Shown here one piece after another: positions 25,499-34,640 of a stretch of 64,000 nucleotides of DNA. Under the pieces are notes generated by a model. It made no database searches and was not told the DNA's origin. It saw nothing but the letters and a program-made list of their open reading frames with translations. Numbering within the stretch: the stretch's first letter is position 1; each line of letters opens with the position of its first letter. The translations under genes were made by a program, and so were the position numbers. This stretch comes from Brevibacterium atlanticum (lineage in GTDB: Bacteria; Actinomycetota; Actinomycetes; Actinomycetales; Brevibacteriaceae): positions 2,470,503 through 2,534,502 of the forward strand of contig NZ_CP050152.1 of the NCBI RefSeq assembly GCF_011617245.1, in the 5' to 3' direction.

Positions 25499-25526
25499 GT
25501 CGGTTCCTCGTCTCAAGCGCTTGCCC

Positions 25527-25543
25527 CACGCATGTTCTGCGTG
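25527..25543. promoter_or_regulatory. Dyad CACGCA-N5-TGCGTG in the ftsZ leader
   Basis: A perfect 6-5-6 inverted repeat, 29-45 bp upstream of the ftsZ start codon, in the ftsQ-ftsZ gap. Could be a small RNA hairpin or an operator. Confidence 0.4.
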
Positions 25544-25690
25544 CGGGTTCGGTCTGTGTTCTCTGCCCTGAGGCTATTGGGCGGGGCAACACCACTGCAA
25601 CCATTCTCGCCGGAGTGTCGGACTTCGGCCAAACTTCAGACTCGGTGTGTCGGGGCCAAACGCAGGCAATCGGCGGTGTCGGCGCGCCGA

Positions 25691-26449
25691 TCAGTTCGTC
25701 ACGGGCACCGAGGGCACGGACACGTCGATCTCGGTGCGGCCTTCGGCCGCGAGCTGGACGGCGGTGCGGACCTTGAGGCCGGGGTCGCTCGCGTCGCCGA
25801 AGACGACCGTGGCCTGTTGGTCACCGGTGTCGAGTCGGCCCTTGATGCTCATCTCGTCCTTCGCCTCGATCGTTGCCAGCTGCCGGCGCAGTTCGGGACG
25901 CAGGCTGCCCATGAAGCGGATGACGGCGGACACGGTCTCTCGGTCCGGTTCTCCGCCGGAGTGTCCGAGCACAGTGAGCTTCTTCGGTGCCGCCTCGACG
26001 ACTCCGAGGTCGACCGCCTCGGCGTCGTAGAGGCGGTAGCCCGATGAGCCTTCGATCGCGAGGACGGGCGTGCGGTCGGTGATCGCGATCTTCAGCGTCC
26101 GCGGTCCGCCGTAGTGGACGGAGGCCCCGGCCGCCTTCGGAAACGCCTTGAGGACGGCTTCCTCGACCTCTCCCGGTCGCACCTGGGGCAGCGGGGTTCC
26201 GGCCTCGGCGTCGAGGACGAAGTCGCTGACCTTGTCGTGGTCGACGAGCTCGCCTCCGCTCACGGTTACCTGTCTGAGGCTCAGCAGCGGTGAGAACCAG
26301 GCGATGGCGACGACGGCGATGAGGGCCACGACGATCCCGATGGCGGTCAGCCGGGTGCGCCACAGCCGCCACCGACGGGCGCGGATGACCCCGGTGAGGT
26401 CGGCGGTGGAGTTGTCGTCGCCGGTGCGAGCCGGGGGAAGTGGCACCAT
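25691..26449 (-). CDS. ftsQ: Cell division protein FtsQ
   Basis: Bitopic divisome protein linking early and late components. 252 residues: a cytoplasmic basic N-terminus (about 1-35), one transmembrane helix (LTAIGIVVALIAVVAIAWFS), then the POTRA domain (LSLRQVTVSGGELVDHDKVS, about 58-125) and the beta domain to the C-terminus. ATG five bases after the murC stop, with the usual murC-ftsQ-ftsZ order. The sequence outside the POTRA is poorly conserved between genera, so identification rests on architecture and position. Confidence 0.93.
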   Translation of the reverse strand: MVPLPPARTGDDNSTADLTGVIRARRWRLWRTRLTAIGIVVALIAVVAIAWFSPLLSLRQVTVSGGELVDHDKVSDFVLDAEAGTPLPQVRPGEVEEAVLKAFPKAAGASVHYGGPRTLKIAITDRTPVLAIEGSSGYRLYDAEAVDLGVVEAAPKKLTVLGHSGGEPDRETVSAVIRFMGSLRPELRRQLATIEAKDEMSIKGRLDTGDQQATVVFGDASDPGLKVRTAVQLAAEGRTEIDVSVPSVPVTN

Positions 26450-26454
26450 CGGTC

Positions 26455-27855
26455 TCAGCTCTCCAGGGCGCTCAGCAGCTCGGGGCCGAGGATCGTCACA
26501 TCCCCGGCGCCCAGTGTGAGGACGAGGTCACCGGGGCGCACCCGAGCGGCGACGAAGGGGACCGCCTCGGCGAAGGACTCTTCGAAGCGGACGTGATCAT
26601 GCGGGACGCGGTCGGCGATGAGCGCGCCGGTGACTCCGGGAACGGGGTCTTCCCTGGCGGGGAAGACGTCGAGGACGACGACCTCGTCGGCCAGTCCGAG
26701 GGCCTCGCCGAACTCCTCGCGGAATTCCATGGTCCGCGAATACAGGTGGGGCTGGAAGATCGCCCACACTCGTCCTCCGTCGGTGACGACTCCCCTAGCG
26801 GCGTTGAGCACCGCTCGCAGTTCGGTGGGATGGTGGGCGTAGTCGTCGATGACGCGCACGCCGCCGGCGATTCCGCGTTCCTCGAACCGGCGCCGGGTGC
26901 CGCCGTAGCCGACCAGGCCGGTGGCGGCGCGGTCAACGTCAGCGTCGAGGCTGTGCGCCACAGCGATCGCGGCGGTGGCGTTGAGCGCGTTGTGCATGCC
27001 CGGCTGGCGCAGTTCGACCTTCAGCGGCTCGTCGCGTCCGGGCAGGTCGAGGACGAAGCGCGAACCGATTCCGGAGTCGAGGTCGCGCAGTCGGATGTCG
27101 GCGTCTTCGGCGGTTCCGTAGAGGACGACGTCGGCGCCCTGTGCGCGGGCGTGTGCGGCGACGTCATGGGATCCGGGGTCGTCGGCGCAGGCGATGATGG
27201 CTCCGCCGCGGGTCTGGATGCCGTTGCAGAATTCGATGAAGGCCTCGCGGACCTTCTCCGGCGTCCCGTAGTGGTCGAGGTGATCGGCTTCGACGTTGGT
27301 GAGGATGCCGATGGCGGGTTCGTAGAGGAGGAACGAGCCGTCGGACTCATCGGCCTCGGCGACGAACACGTCGCCGGTGCCCAGGTGGGCGTTCGTGCCG
27401 GTCGTCGACAGCACTCCCCCGATGACGAAGGACGGGTCGATCCCGCAGGCCTGCAGCGCCACGGTCGTCATCGATGTCGTCGTGGTCTTGCCGTGGGTGC
27501 CGGCCACGGCCACGGCTCGCCTGTCGACCATCAGCGAGGCCAGCGCCCCGGAGCGGTGGAGGATGCGCAGTCCCCGGCGCTCCGCCTCGACGAGTTCGGG
27601 ATTGTCCTTGCGGATGGCCGAGGAGATGACGAGGGTGTCGGCCTCGCCGAGGTTGTCGGCCGAGTGCCCGATCGCGACCCGGGCGCCGAGGGTCCGCAGG
27701 ACGTCGACGACGGAGGATTCCTTCGCATCCGAACCGGACACGGTGACTCCGTTCATGACCATGATCCGGGCGATCCCGGACATTCCCGAACCGCCGATGC
27801 CGATGAAGTGAACGGCGCCGAGTTCGCCGACGGGAACGATGTTCGCAGTGCTCAT
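26455..27855 (-). CDS. murC: UDP-N-acetylmuramate--L-alanine ligase
   Basis: First Mur ligase: adds L-Ala to UDP-MurNAc with ATP in the cytoplasm. 466 residues. N-terminal Rossmann domain VHFIGIGGSGMSGIARIM, central ATPase loop AGTHGKTTTTSMTTVAL, NVEADHLDHYGT with conserved His/Asp, and the C-terminal domain with DDYAHHPTELRAVL. ATG start two bases after the murG stop (TGAACATG). Complete and standard. Confidence 0.97.
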   Translation of the reverse strand: MSTANIVPVGELGAVHFIGIGGSGMSGIARIMVMNGVTVSGSDAKESSVVDVLRTLGARVAIGHSADNLGEADTLVISSAIRKDNPELVEAERRGLRILHRSGALASLMVDRRAVAVAGTHGKTTTTSMTTVALQACGIDPSFVIGGVLSTTGTNAHLGTGDVFVAEADESDGSFLLYEPAIGILTNVEADHLDHYGTPEKVREAFIEFCNGIQTRGGAIIACADDPGSHDVAAHARAQGADVVLYGTAEDADIRLRDLDSGIGSRFVLDLPGRDEPLKVELRQPGMHNALNATAAIAVAHSLDADVDRAATGLVGYGGTRRRFEERGIAGGVRVIDDYAHHPTELRAVLNAARGVVTDGGRVWAIFQPHLYSRTMEFREEFGEALGLADEVVVLDVFPAREDPVPGVTGALIADRVPHDHVRFEESFAEAVPFVAARVRPGDLVLTLGAGDVTILGPELLSALES

Positions 27856-27857
27856 GT

Positions 27858-28958
27858 TCAGCCTTCCAGAGCGCGGGTGACGATGGCGGCCATGCGGGCC
27901 GCGGCATCGGTGGGGTAGTTCAGGTCGAGTCCGGCCCGGCTCATCTTCTCGAGCCGGTCGGCGTCGGTGACCAGCGGCAGGACCGTCTCGGTGACTGTGG
28001 TCGCGGTGAAGTCAGCGTTGTCGACCATGAGCGAAGCTCCGGCGCGGACGCTGCCGGCGGCGTTGAGTCGCTGTTCGCCGTTGCCGATGGCCAGCGGAAC
28101 GTAGACGGCGGGGACTCCGGCGACGGTGGCCTCGGATACGGTGGCCGCTCCGGAGCGGGCGACGATGAGGTCGGCGACCCCGTAGGCCCGGTGCATCCCG
28201 TCGACGTAGTCGACGACGTGGTAGTCGGCGAGTTTCGCGGTGGCTTCGCGGAGGGCATCGCCCTTGCCGGCGCCGGTGATGTGGAGGACCTGGACACCGG
28301 AGTCCTGGCAGGCAGCGGCGGCGGCGAGGAACGCCTCGTTGATCCGCTGTGCGCCGGAGGATCCGCCGGTGACGACGAGGACCGGGCGGTCGTCGCGGAG
28401 GCCGAGGTCGGCACGGTACGCCGAGCGCTGGGTGGCATCGCTGCGGTCGAGGTCGGTGATCTCGGTGGGCATGGGCATGCCGACGAGGGTGGAGCCGGGC
28501 AGCTTCGTGTCCGGGAAGGTGATGCCGACCCGGCCGGGCTTCGTCAGCCTCGCGCCGAGGCGGTTGGCCATTCCCGGCTTCGCGTTGGCTTCGTGGACGA
28601 TGAGCGGGATCTTCGCCGAACGGGCGGCGAGGAAGGCCGGCGGGCAGACGTAGCCGCCGACGCCGACCACGGCGGCGACGCCGCGGGAGGAGATGATCCT
28701 CTTGACCTCGGAGATGTTGCCGGAGAAGCGTCCGGGGAACTTCAGCAGGGCAGGGCTGATCGACCGAGGCATGGGCACCTTGTCGATGGTCAGCAGTTCG
28801 AATCCGGCACGCGGGACGATCTCGGTTTCGAGGCCGTCGGGGGTGCCCAGGGCCACGATGTCCCAGTCGGGGTGTCTCTCGCGCAGTTCGCGGCCGATCG
28901 CCAGCATCGGCGAGATATGGCCGGTGGTGCCTCCTCCGGCCAGCAGGATGCTCGTCAT
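27858..28958 (-). CDS. murG: UDP-GlcNAc--lipid I N-acetylglucosaminyltransferase
   Basis: Membrane-associated GT28 transferase that converts lipid I to lipid II. 366 residues with N-terminal LLAGGGTTGHISPMLAIGRE (the lipid-pyrophosphate G-loop), VGVGGYVCPPAFLAAR, VVTGGSSGAQRINEAFL and the C-terminal donor site LIVARSGAATVSEATVAGVP. The ATG follows the ftsW stop after one base (TGAGATG), so the two are coupled. Standard in length and motifs. Confidence 0.97.
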   Translation of the reverse strand: MTSILLAGGGTTGHISPMLAIGRELRERHPDWDIVALGTPDGLETEIVPRAGFELLTIDKVPMPRSISPALLKFPGRFSGNISEVKRIISSRGVAAVVGVGGYVCPPAFLAARSAKIPLIVHEANAKPGMANRLGARLTKPGRVGITFPDTKLPGSTLVGMPMPTEITDLDRSDATQRSAYRADLGLRDDRPVLVVTGGSSGAQRINEAFLAAAAACQDSGVQVLHITGAGKGDALREATAKLADYHVVDYVDGMHRAYGVADLIVARSGAATVSEATVAGVPAVYVPLAIGNGEQRLNAAGSVRAGASLMVDNADFTATTVTETVLPLVTDADRLEKMSRAGLDLNYPTDAAARMAAIVTRALEG

Positions 28959-28959
28959 C

Positions 28960-30555
28960 TCATTTCCTTCTCTTGCGGGCTAGTACGGCGAATGAGGACC
29001 GCATCCGGTCCTTGTGGACGGCGATGGCCGCCTCGGCGCCGGGTTCGGTTCGGGCGAACGAGAGCAGCACACCGACGGCCAGCAGGGAGGAGATGATCGA
29101 TGAGCCGCCGTAGGACACGAACGGCAGGGGCAGGCCGATCACGGGCAGCATCCCGGTGACGACGCCGATGTTGATTCCGGCCTGGCCGATGAGCAGTGCG
29201 AAGTAGCCGGCGGCTGCGACCTGGACCATGAGGTCGTTCGAGCGCATGACGACGCGGATGATGCCGTAGCCGAGGATCGCGAAGACGAGGATGACGGCGA
29301 GCGTGCCGACGAGTCCGAGCTCTTCGCCGATGATGGCGAAGATGAAGTCGTTGTGCGCCTCGGGCAGCCACGACCATTTCTCTCGGCTGGCGCCGAGCCC
29401 GACTCCGAGCCAACCGCCCGAGGCCAGGGAGAACAGTCCGTGGTTGGACTGCCAGGCCTGACCCATCGTGTCTGCGGCGGATTGGTCGGCGTGACCGGTG
29501 AGCATGGATTCGATGCGCTTGAGTCGGTTCTCGGAGCTGAGGACGAAGAAAGCGACGGCCGCAGTGAGGACGCCGCCGAGCATGAGGAAGTACTTCGTCG
29601 GGAACCCGCCGACCCACAGGCAGACGACGGCCATCGCCATGATGACCAGTGCGGTACCCAGGTCGTTGCCCGCGACGATGAGTCCTGCGGCGGCGAGGAC
29701 GCCGGGCACGACGGGGATCATGGCGTGTCCGAAGGTGGTCATCTTCCCGGATTTCTTCGTGAGGATGAAGCCGAGCCACAGGGCGAGGGCGACCTTGAGG
29801 AATTCGGAGGGCTGGAGTTGGAAACCGCCGAAGCCGATCCAGTTCGCATTGCCCTTCGTGGCCTTGCCGAGCCCTGGCAGGAACACCGCCGCCTGCAGGA
29901 CGAGGCCGCCGATCAGCGCCCACCAGGCGAATCGTCGCCAACCGCTCAGGGGTATGAGGCTTGCGCCGACCATGAGCACGATGCCGATGCCGGCGAACAT
30001 CGCCTGCTTGTTGAAGTACGCGAACGACGAGCCCTCTCCCCCGGCGTAGGAGGTGATCGAGGAGGCCGAGAGCACCATCACCAGGCCGAGTCCGGTGAGG
30101 GCGAGCACGGAGAACAGGATGAGGTAGTAGGTCGTCAAGGGGTAGGCGGAGCCGCGGGTGATGTCATCGCGCAGGGTCGTCCACGCGTGCCTGAGCCCAG
30201 GTAAGTCCCTCCTGCTGCGCTTCTTCGCGCCGGTGCCGGACGCCTTCGCAGACGAGGGCTTCGCTCCAGCGGCGGAGGCCTTCGCAGAGGGCGTCTTCGC
30301 ACCGGTATTCGACTTCTTCGCTGACGTGCTCGGCTTCGTGACGCTGGGACCCGGCTTTGTGACGCTGGGACCCGGCTTCGGCGAGCGTGTTCCCGTCGAG
30401 CTCGCGGTCGCCCCGTTCTTCCCTGCGACGGAGACCTTCGCCCGTGCCGGCCGGTTCGTCGCGGCGGCCTTCGTCTCGCCGGTCGACTTCAGCGACGCCT
30501 TCGCGCTCTTCCTGCGGCGGCGCTCATCCGCCTTCGCGGTGGTCTGCCGTCCCAT
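28960..30555 (-). CDS. ftsW: FtsW septal peptidoglycan glycosyltransferase with long N-terminal extension
   Basis: SEDS-family lipid-II polymerase that works with FtsI at the septum. 531 residues from ATG 30555 (TGAGATG junction with murD). About 130 residues precede the first membrane helix (LTTYYLILFSVLALTGLGLV, starting near 138); they are rich in Lys, Ala, Ser, Thr and Pro and contain a perfect seven-residue tandem repeat (KPGPSVT). The SEDS core follows with ten hydrophobic segments and the signature LPEAHNDFIFAIIGEELGLV. Other actinobacterial FtsW proteins also have cytoplasmic tails, but often C-terminal; an N-terminal one this long and basic is unusual. A later start could shorten it, but no good ribosome site is seen inside. 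Confidence 0.93.
   Translation of the reverse strand: MGRQTTAKADERRRRKSAKASLKSTGETKAAATNRPARAKVSVAGKNGATASSTGTRSPKPGPSVTKPGPSVTKPSTSAKKSNTGAKTPSAKASAAGAKPSSAKASGTGAKKRSRRDLPGLRHAWTTLRDDITRGSAYPLTTYYLILFSVLALTGLGLVMVLSASSITSYAGGEGSSFAYFNKQAMFAGIGIVLMVGASLIPLSGWRRFAWWALIGGLVLQAAVFLPGLGKATKGNANWIGFGGFQLQPSEFLKVALALWLGFILTKKSGKMTTFGHAMIPVVPGVLAAAGLIVAGNDLGTALVIMAMAVVCLWVGGFPTKYFLMLGGVLTAAVAFFVLSSENRLKRIESMLTGHADQSAADTMGQAWQSNHGLFSLASGGWLGVGLGASREKWSWLPEAHNDFIFAIIGEELGLVGTLAVILVFAILGYGIIRVVMRSNDLMVQVAAAGYFALLIGQAGINIGVVTGMLPVIGLPLPFVSYGGSSIISSLLAVGVLLSFARTEPGAEAAIAVHKDRMRSSFAVLARKRRK
30338..30379. repeat. Perfect 21-bp tandem repeat inside ftsW
   Basis: GTGACGCTGGGACCCGGCTT occurs twice, head to tail, at 30338-30358 and 30359-30379 (last base differs). 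In frame it encodes KPGPSVT twice, at about residues 59-72 of FtsW. Copy number could vary between strains by slippage. Confidence 0.8.
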
Positions 30556-30556
30556 C

Positions 30557-32077
30557 TCAGCGCCCCAGGTGGGTCTGGACGGCCTCGGTGAACAGTTCGC
30601 CGCGCGTGTTGTAGTTGAGGAACTGGTCCATACTCGCGGCCGCTGGGGCCAACAGCACGGTGTCTCCCGGACCCGCGAGCTGCGCGGCGGCCTCAACGGC
30701 GGCGGTCGCTACGGCCTCTCCGCGTCGTTTGGGGACGCCGGAGTCGATGCCCAGCGCCGGTTCGATCCGCACGACTTCGAGCTCGGGGACGGTGGCGGCG
30801 ATGGCTTCCCGGAAGGCCGAGTCGTCGGCGCCGATGAGAACGAGTGCCTTGATCCGGTCCCGATGATCAATAAACAGCGAGGTGAAGTCCGCACCCTTCG
30901 GCAGACCTCCCGCGATCCACACGATGGAGTCGAAGGCTCCGAGCGAGGCGTTCGCGGCGTGGGTGTTCGTCGCCTTCGAGTCATCGACCCAGCGGATGCC
31001 GTCCTGTTCGGCCACGGTGACCATGCGGTGGGCGCCGAGCGAATGGTTCTGCAGTCCGGCGGCGATCGCCTGTCCCGGCACATCGATGGCGCGGGCCAGG
31101 CTGGCCGCGGCCAGAGCGTTGGCGACCTGGTGATCGGCCGGGCTGCTGCCCGCAGCGCCCGTGGCGGTCGCGACGTCGGCCAATGCCGCGATCTCAGCGG
31201 CCGAGGAGTAGCGCTGCGGAATGAAAGCCCGGTCGACGAGCAGGTCCTCGACCACACCGAGTTCGCCGGGGTGCGGCACACCGGTGGTGAAGCCGATGGC
31301 CTTGGCGCCTTCGATGACGTCGGCGTCCTCGACCATGCGCAGGGTCGCCTCGTCGGCGCAGTTGTACACGCACGCGAGCTTCGCGTTGTGGTAGATCTTC
31401 GCCTTGTCGGCGGCGTAGGCTTCGGCGCTGCCGTGCCAGTCGAGGTGGTCGGGGGCGATGTTGAGCACCGCGGCGGCGTCGGCGCTCATGGATTCCTGCC
31501 AGTGCAGCTGGAAGCTCGAGAGTTCGATCGCCAGGACCTCGAGTCCGGGTTCGAGCACGGCTTCGAGCAGAGGCGCGCCGATGTTGCCGCAGGCCCTGGC
31601 CTTGAGCCCCGCGGCGAGCAGCATCGACTCGAGCATCGTCGTGGTCGTCGTCTTGCCGTTCGTGCCGGTGATGGCCAGCCATTTGGCGTCATTGGTCCCG
31701 CGGATCCGCCAGGCCAGCTCGACCTCGCCGATGACGGGGATGCCCGCAGCGGCCGCGGCGGCGAGCACGGGCTGGTCAGGGCGCCAGCCGGGCGAGGTCA
31801 CGACGAGGTCGAAGTGTCCTTCAGGCAGGGCCGCAACGTGGTCGGCACCGCGGCGGATGTCGACGTCGAAGACCTCGAGGATCTGTGCCTTGTCGCTGAC
31901 GTCGGCCTGATCGTCGCCGTCGATGACGATGACGTCGGCACCGCGTTCGCCGAGGTGGACCGCAGCGGGAAAGCCCGTCACGCCGAGGCCGGTGACGAGG
32001 ATGCGCAGACCGGCCAGGGACGAGTTCGGACCGCTGAGGGCAGCCGGGATCTGCCCGGTTCTCCCGGCTCCGGTCAT
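30557..32077 (-). CDS. murD: UDP-N-acetylmuramoylalanine--D-glutamate ligase
   Basis: Adds D-Glu to UDP-MurNAc-L-Ala. ATG 32077 follows GAGGAG closely and gives 506 residues; a TTG at 32095 overlapping the mraY end is an alternative. Motifs: N-terminal ILVTGLGVTGFPAAVHLGER, ATP loop AITGTNGKTTTTTMLESM, NIAPDHLDWHGS and the C-terminal WVDDSKATNTHAANASL. Slightly longer than the E. coli enzyme at the N-terminus, as is usual in actinobacteria. In the tight mraY-murD-ftsW run. Confidence 0.96.
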   Translation of the reverse strand: MTGAGRTGQIPAALSGPNSSLAGLRILVTGLGVTGFPAAVHLGERGADVIVIDGDDQADVSDKAQILEVFDVDIRRGADHVAALPEGHFDLVVTSPGWRPDQPVLAAAAAAGIPVIGEVELAWRIRGTNDAKWLAITGTNGKTTTTTMLESMLLAAGLKARACGNIGAPLLEAVLEPGLEVLAIELSSFQLHWQESMSADAAAVLNIAPDHLDWHGSAEAYAADKAKIYHNAKLACVYNCADEATLRMVEDADVIEGAKAIGFTTGVPHPGELGVVEDLLVDRAFIPQRYSSAAEIAALADVATATGAAGSSPADHQVANALAAASLARAIDVPGQAIAAGLQNHSLGAHRMVTVAEQDGIRWVDDSKATNTHAANASLGAFDSIVWIAGGLPKGADFTSLFIDHRDRIKALVLIGADDSAFREAIAATVPELEVVRIEPALGIDSGVPKRRGEAVATAAVEAAAQLAGPGDTVLLAPAAASMDQFLNYNTRGELFTEAVQTHLGR

Positions 32078-32087
32078 CGTCTCCTCA

Positions 32088-33176
32088 TCAGCCAATGCGG
32101 GCCACCCAGTCGGCGTAGAAGAGGCAGATGCCGGCGATGACGAAGAGTGCCGCGATGATCCAGAATCTCACCACGATCGTCACCTCGGCCCAGCCCTTGA
32201 GCTCGAAGTGGTGCTGCAGCGGGGCCATCCTGAACACACGTTTGCCGGTGGTCTTGAACGAGGCCACCTGGATGATCACGGACAGCGTGATGATGACGAA
32301 GAGTCCGCCGAGGACGATGAGCAGCAGCTCGGTGCGCGACATGATCGCGAGTCCGGCGAAGGCACCGCCGAGAGCGAGCGAACCGGTGTCGCCCATGAAG
32401 ATCTTCGCGGGCGAGGTGTTGAACCACAGGAAACCGAAGCAGGCTGCCGCCATGGCGCCGGCGACCATGGCGAGGTCGCGGGGGTCGCGCATGTAGTAGC
32501 AGGCGTTCGTCGCCTCGGACATGAGGTTGCAGTTCTGGGTCGACTGCCAGGTGCCGATGACGACGTAGGCGGCGAAGACGACCACCGAAGCGCCGGCGGC
32601 GAGGCCGTCGAGTCCGTCGGTGAGGTTGACCGCGTTGGACACCGCGGTGACGATGAGGTTCGCCCAGACGACGAACAGGATGAGGCCGAGCACCGCGGAC
32701 CCGAAGGCGAGGTCGAGGTTCGTGTCACGGATGAACGAGATCTTCGTCGAGGCCGGGGTCTCGCCGAAGGAGTTCGGGAACTGCAGCGCGAGGACGGCGA
32801 AGGAGATCCCGACGAAGGCCTGGCCGATGAGCTTGGGCACCGGGCGAAGTCCCAGGGAGCGCTGCTTCTTGATCTTGATGAAGTCATCGAGGAATCCGAC
32901 GACGCCCAGTCCTCCCGCCAACCACAGCACGAGCAGACCCGAGGCGGTCGGCACGGACCCGGTGAAGAGGTGTCCGAGCAGGTAGGCGAGGATGGCGGCG
33001 CCGATGATGACGACTCCGCCCATCGTCGGGGTGCCGCGCTTCGTCGCATGCGAGGTCGGACCGTCGTCACGGACGAACTGGCCGTAGCCCTGCTTGACGA
33101 GCACCCGGATGAACAGCGGGGTGCCGACGAGGGCGAAGATGAGAGCCAGGCAGGCTGCAAGCAGAACGGCGATCAT
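32088..33176 (-). CDS. mraY: Phospho-N-acetylmuramoyl-pentapeptide transferase
   Basis: Polytopic membrane enzyme that transfers phospho-MurNAc-pentapeptide to undecaprenyl phosphate, giving lipid I. 362 residues, ten hydrophobic segments. Conserved cytoplasmic loops: [34 protein letters not shown] with the catalytic Asp pair, [15 protein letters not shown], and [19 protein letters not shown] overlaps the murF stop by four bases (ATGA). Complete. Confidence 0.97.
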   Translation of the reverse strand: MIAVLLAACLALIFALVGTPLFIRVLVKQGYGQFVRDDGPTSHATKRGTPTMGGVVIIGAAILAYLLGHLFTGSVPTASGLLVLWLAGGLGVVGFLDDFIKIKKQRSLGLRPVPKLIGQAFVGISFAVLALQFPNSFGETPASTKISFIRDTNLDLAFGSAVLGLILFVVWANLIVTAVSNAVNLTDGLDGLAAGASVVVFAAYVVIGTWQSTQNCNLMSEATNACYYMRDPRDLAMVAGAMAAACFGFLWFNTSPAKIFMGDTGSLALGGAFAGLAIMSRTELLLIVLGGLFVIITLSVIIQVASFKTTGKRVFRMAPLQHHFELKGWAEVTIVVRFWIIAALFVIAGICLFYADWVARIG

Positions 33177-34639
33177 TGGGCCCCCGATACACCGGCGATT
33201 TCGTCCCCGAGGTACCGCAGGCCGGCATCACGGGAGGATTTGAACAGAACGATGTCGCCGGGTGCGAGTTCGGCACTCAGCAGGTCCTTCGCCTCGGCGG
33301 CCGTGGCGACCCAGGCCGCCTCGTTGCCCCATGACCCTTCGAGGTTCGCGGCGTTGAAGATCGGCTTCGCCCCCTCACCGACGACGATGGTGCGGGTGAT
33401 GTTGAGGCGGACGACGAGTTCCCCGATGTCCGAATGCGCGGACACGGATTCGTCACCGAGTTCGAGCATCTCGCCGAGCACGGCGAAGGTCCGACGCGGA
33501 CCGTTCTCGTCGTCTCCGCGACCCATCGACGCCAGGGTCTTCAGGGAGGCCCGCATCGATTCGGGGTTCGCGTTGTAGGCGTCGTTGAGCACCGTCACAC
33601 CGGAGGGTGAGTCGATGAGCTCCATCCGCCACCGGCTCGCCGCCGAGGAGGTCGAGAGGGTGGTCACGATCGATTTCGTTCCCACCCCGCAGGCGTGGGC
33701 GATGGCGGCGGCGGCCAGGGCGTTGCCGACGTGGTGTTCGCCGATGAGGGCCAGCCGCACATCCTGCGGCTCCTCACCGGGCAGGGTCAAGGTGAACGCA
33801 GGGTGGCCGGAGGCATCCGTTCTCAGTGCAGTGCCGCGGACGATCTCATCGTCGTCTCCGACCCATTCGGGCAGGGATTCCCGCTGCGAGAACCACAGGG
33901 TCTTCACCTCCGGGGCTAACACCTCGTGCATTCCGGCCACACGGGAGTCGTCGGCGTTGAGGATCGCGGTCGACCCGGCGGTCAGGGACTCGACGAGTTC
34001 GGCCTTCGCGCGGGCGGTGTTCTCGATCGACCCGAACACGCCGGAGTGGGCGGTGCCCACGGCGAGTTCGACGGCGATGTCGGGACGGATGAGGCTCGTG
34101 AGGTAGGCGAGGTTGCCGATCGAGCGTGCACCCATCTCGAGGACGAGGAACCGAGTGGATTCGTCGGCGCGCAGCGCCGTCAGCGGCACTCCCACCTCGT
34201 TGTTGTACGAGTTCGGCGGCCACACGGTCGTCGCTTCGCCTGCCAGCAGGTCGGCCGCCAGGTCCTTCACCGTGGTCTTGCCGACCGATCCGGTGATCGC
34301 GACCACGGTGAGCTCACCGTCGGTGCGCAGGCCTTCGATGCTGTGCTTGGCCAGTTGGCCCAGCGCTTCGGTGGCATCGGAGACGACCACAGTCGGCAAG
34401 GGGTCGTCATCGACGGTGGGGACGGATTCGCCGATGATGAGGGCCGCACCCGCCTCGACGGCGGAGGCGGCGAATTCGATGCCGTCGAAGCTCTCACCTC
34501 GGCGGGCAACATAGATGTCGCCGGGTCCGACTTCTCTCGAGTCGGTCACCACTCCGGCGGTCAATGGGGTCTCGGGGTCGATGCCGTACAACTCGCCGCT
34601 GAGGGCGGTTGCGATCTCGGCTGCAGTCAGTCGCTTCAT
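33173..34639 (-). CDS. murF: UDP-N-acetylmuramoyl-tripeptide--D-alanyl-D-alanine ligase
   Basis: Adds D-Ala-D-Ala to complete the pentapeptide precursor. 488 residues. N-terminal substrate domain with [21 protein letters not shown] loop [32 protein letters not shown] (the NNxxG motif diagnostic of MurF), and the C-terminal [20 protein letters not shown] one base after the murE stop. The ligase that makes D-Ala-D-Ala (ddl) is not in this window. Confidence 0.97.
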   Translation of the reverse strand: MKRLTAAEIATALSGELYGIDPETPLTAGVVTDSREVGPGDIYVARRGESFDGIEFAASAVEAGAALIIGESVPTVDDDPLPTVVVSDATEALGQLAKHSIEGLRTDGELTVVAITGSVGKTTVKDLAADLLAGEATTVWPPNSYNNEVGVPLTALRADESTRFLVLEMGARSIGNLAYLTSLIRPDIAVELAVGTAHSGVFGSIENTARAKAELVESLTAGSTAILNADDSRVAGMHEVLAPEVKTLWFSQRESLPEWVGDDDEIVRGTALRTDASGHPAFTLTLPGEEPQDVRLALIGEHHVGNALAAAAIAHACGVGTKSIVTTLSTSSAASRWRMELIDSPSGVTVLNDAYNANPESMRASLKTLASMGRGDDENGPRRTFAVLGEMLELGDESVSAHSDIGELVVRLNITRTIVVGEGAKPIFNAANLEGSWGNEAAWVATAAEAKDLLSAELAPGDIVLFKSSRDAGLRYLGDEIAGVSGAQ

Positions 34640-34640
34640 A

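Noticed and set aside
6451..25543. A common operator family because several dyads (2768, 2785, 6451, 25527) share the 6-5-6, 17-bp geometry
   Set aside because: The half-sites differ completely (TTCTAC, CGATTA, CACGCA), so the common geometry is probably coincidence.
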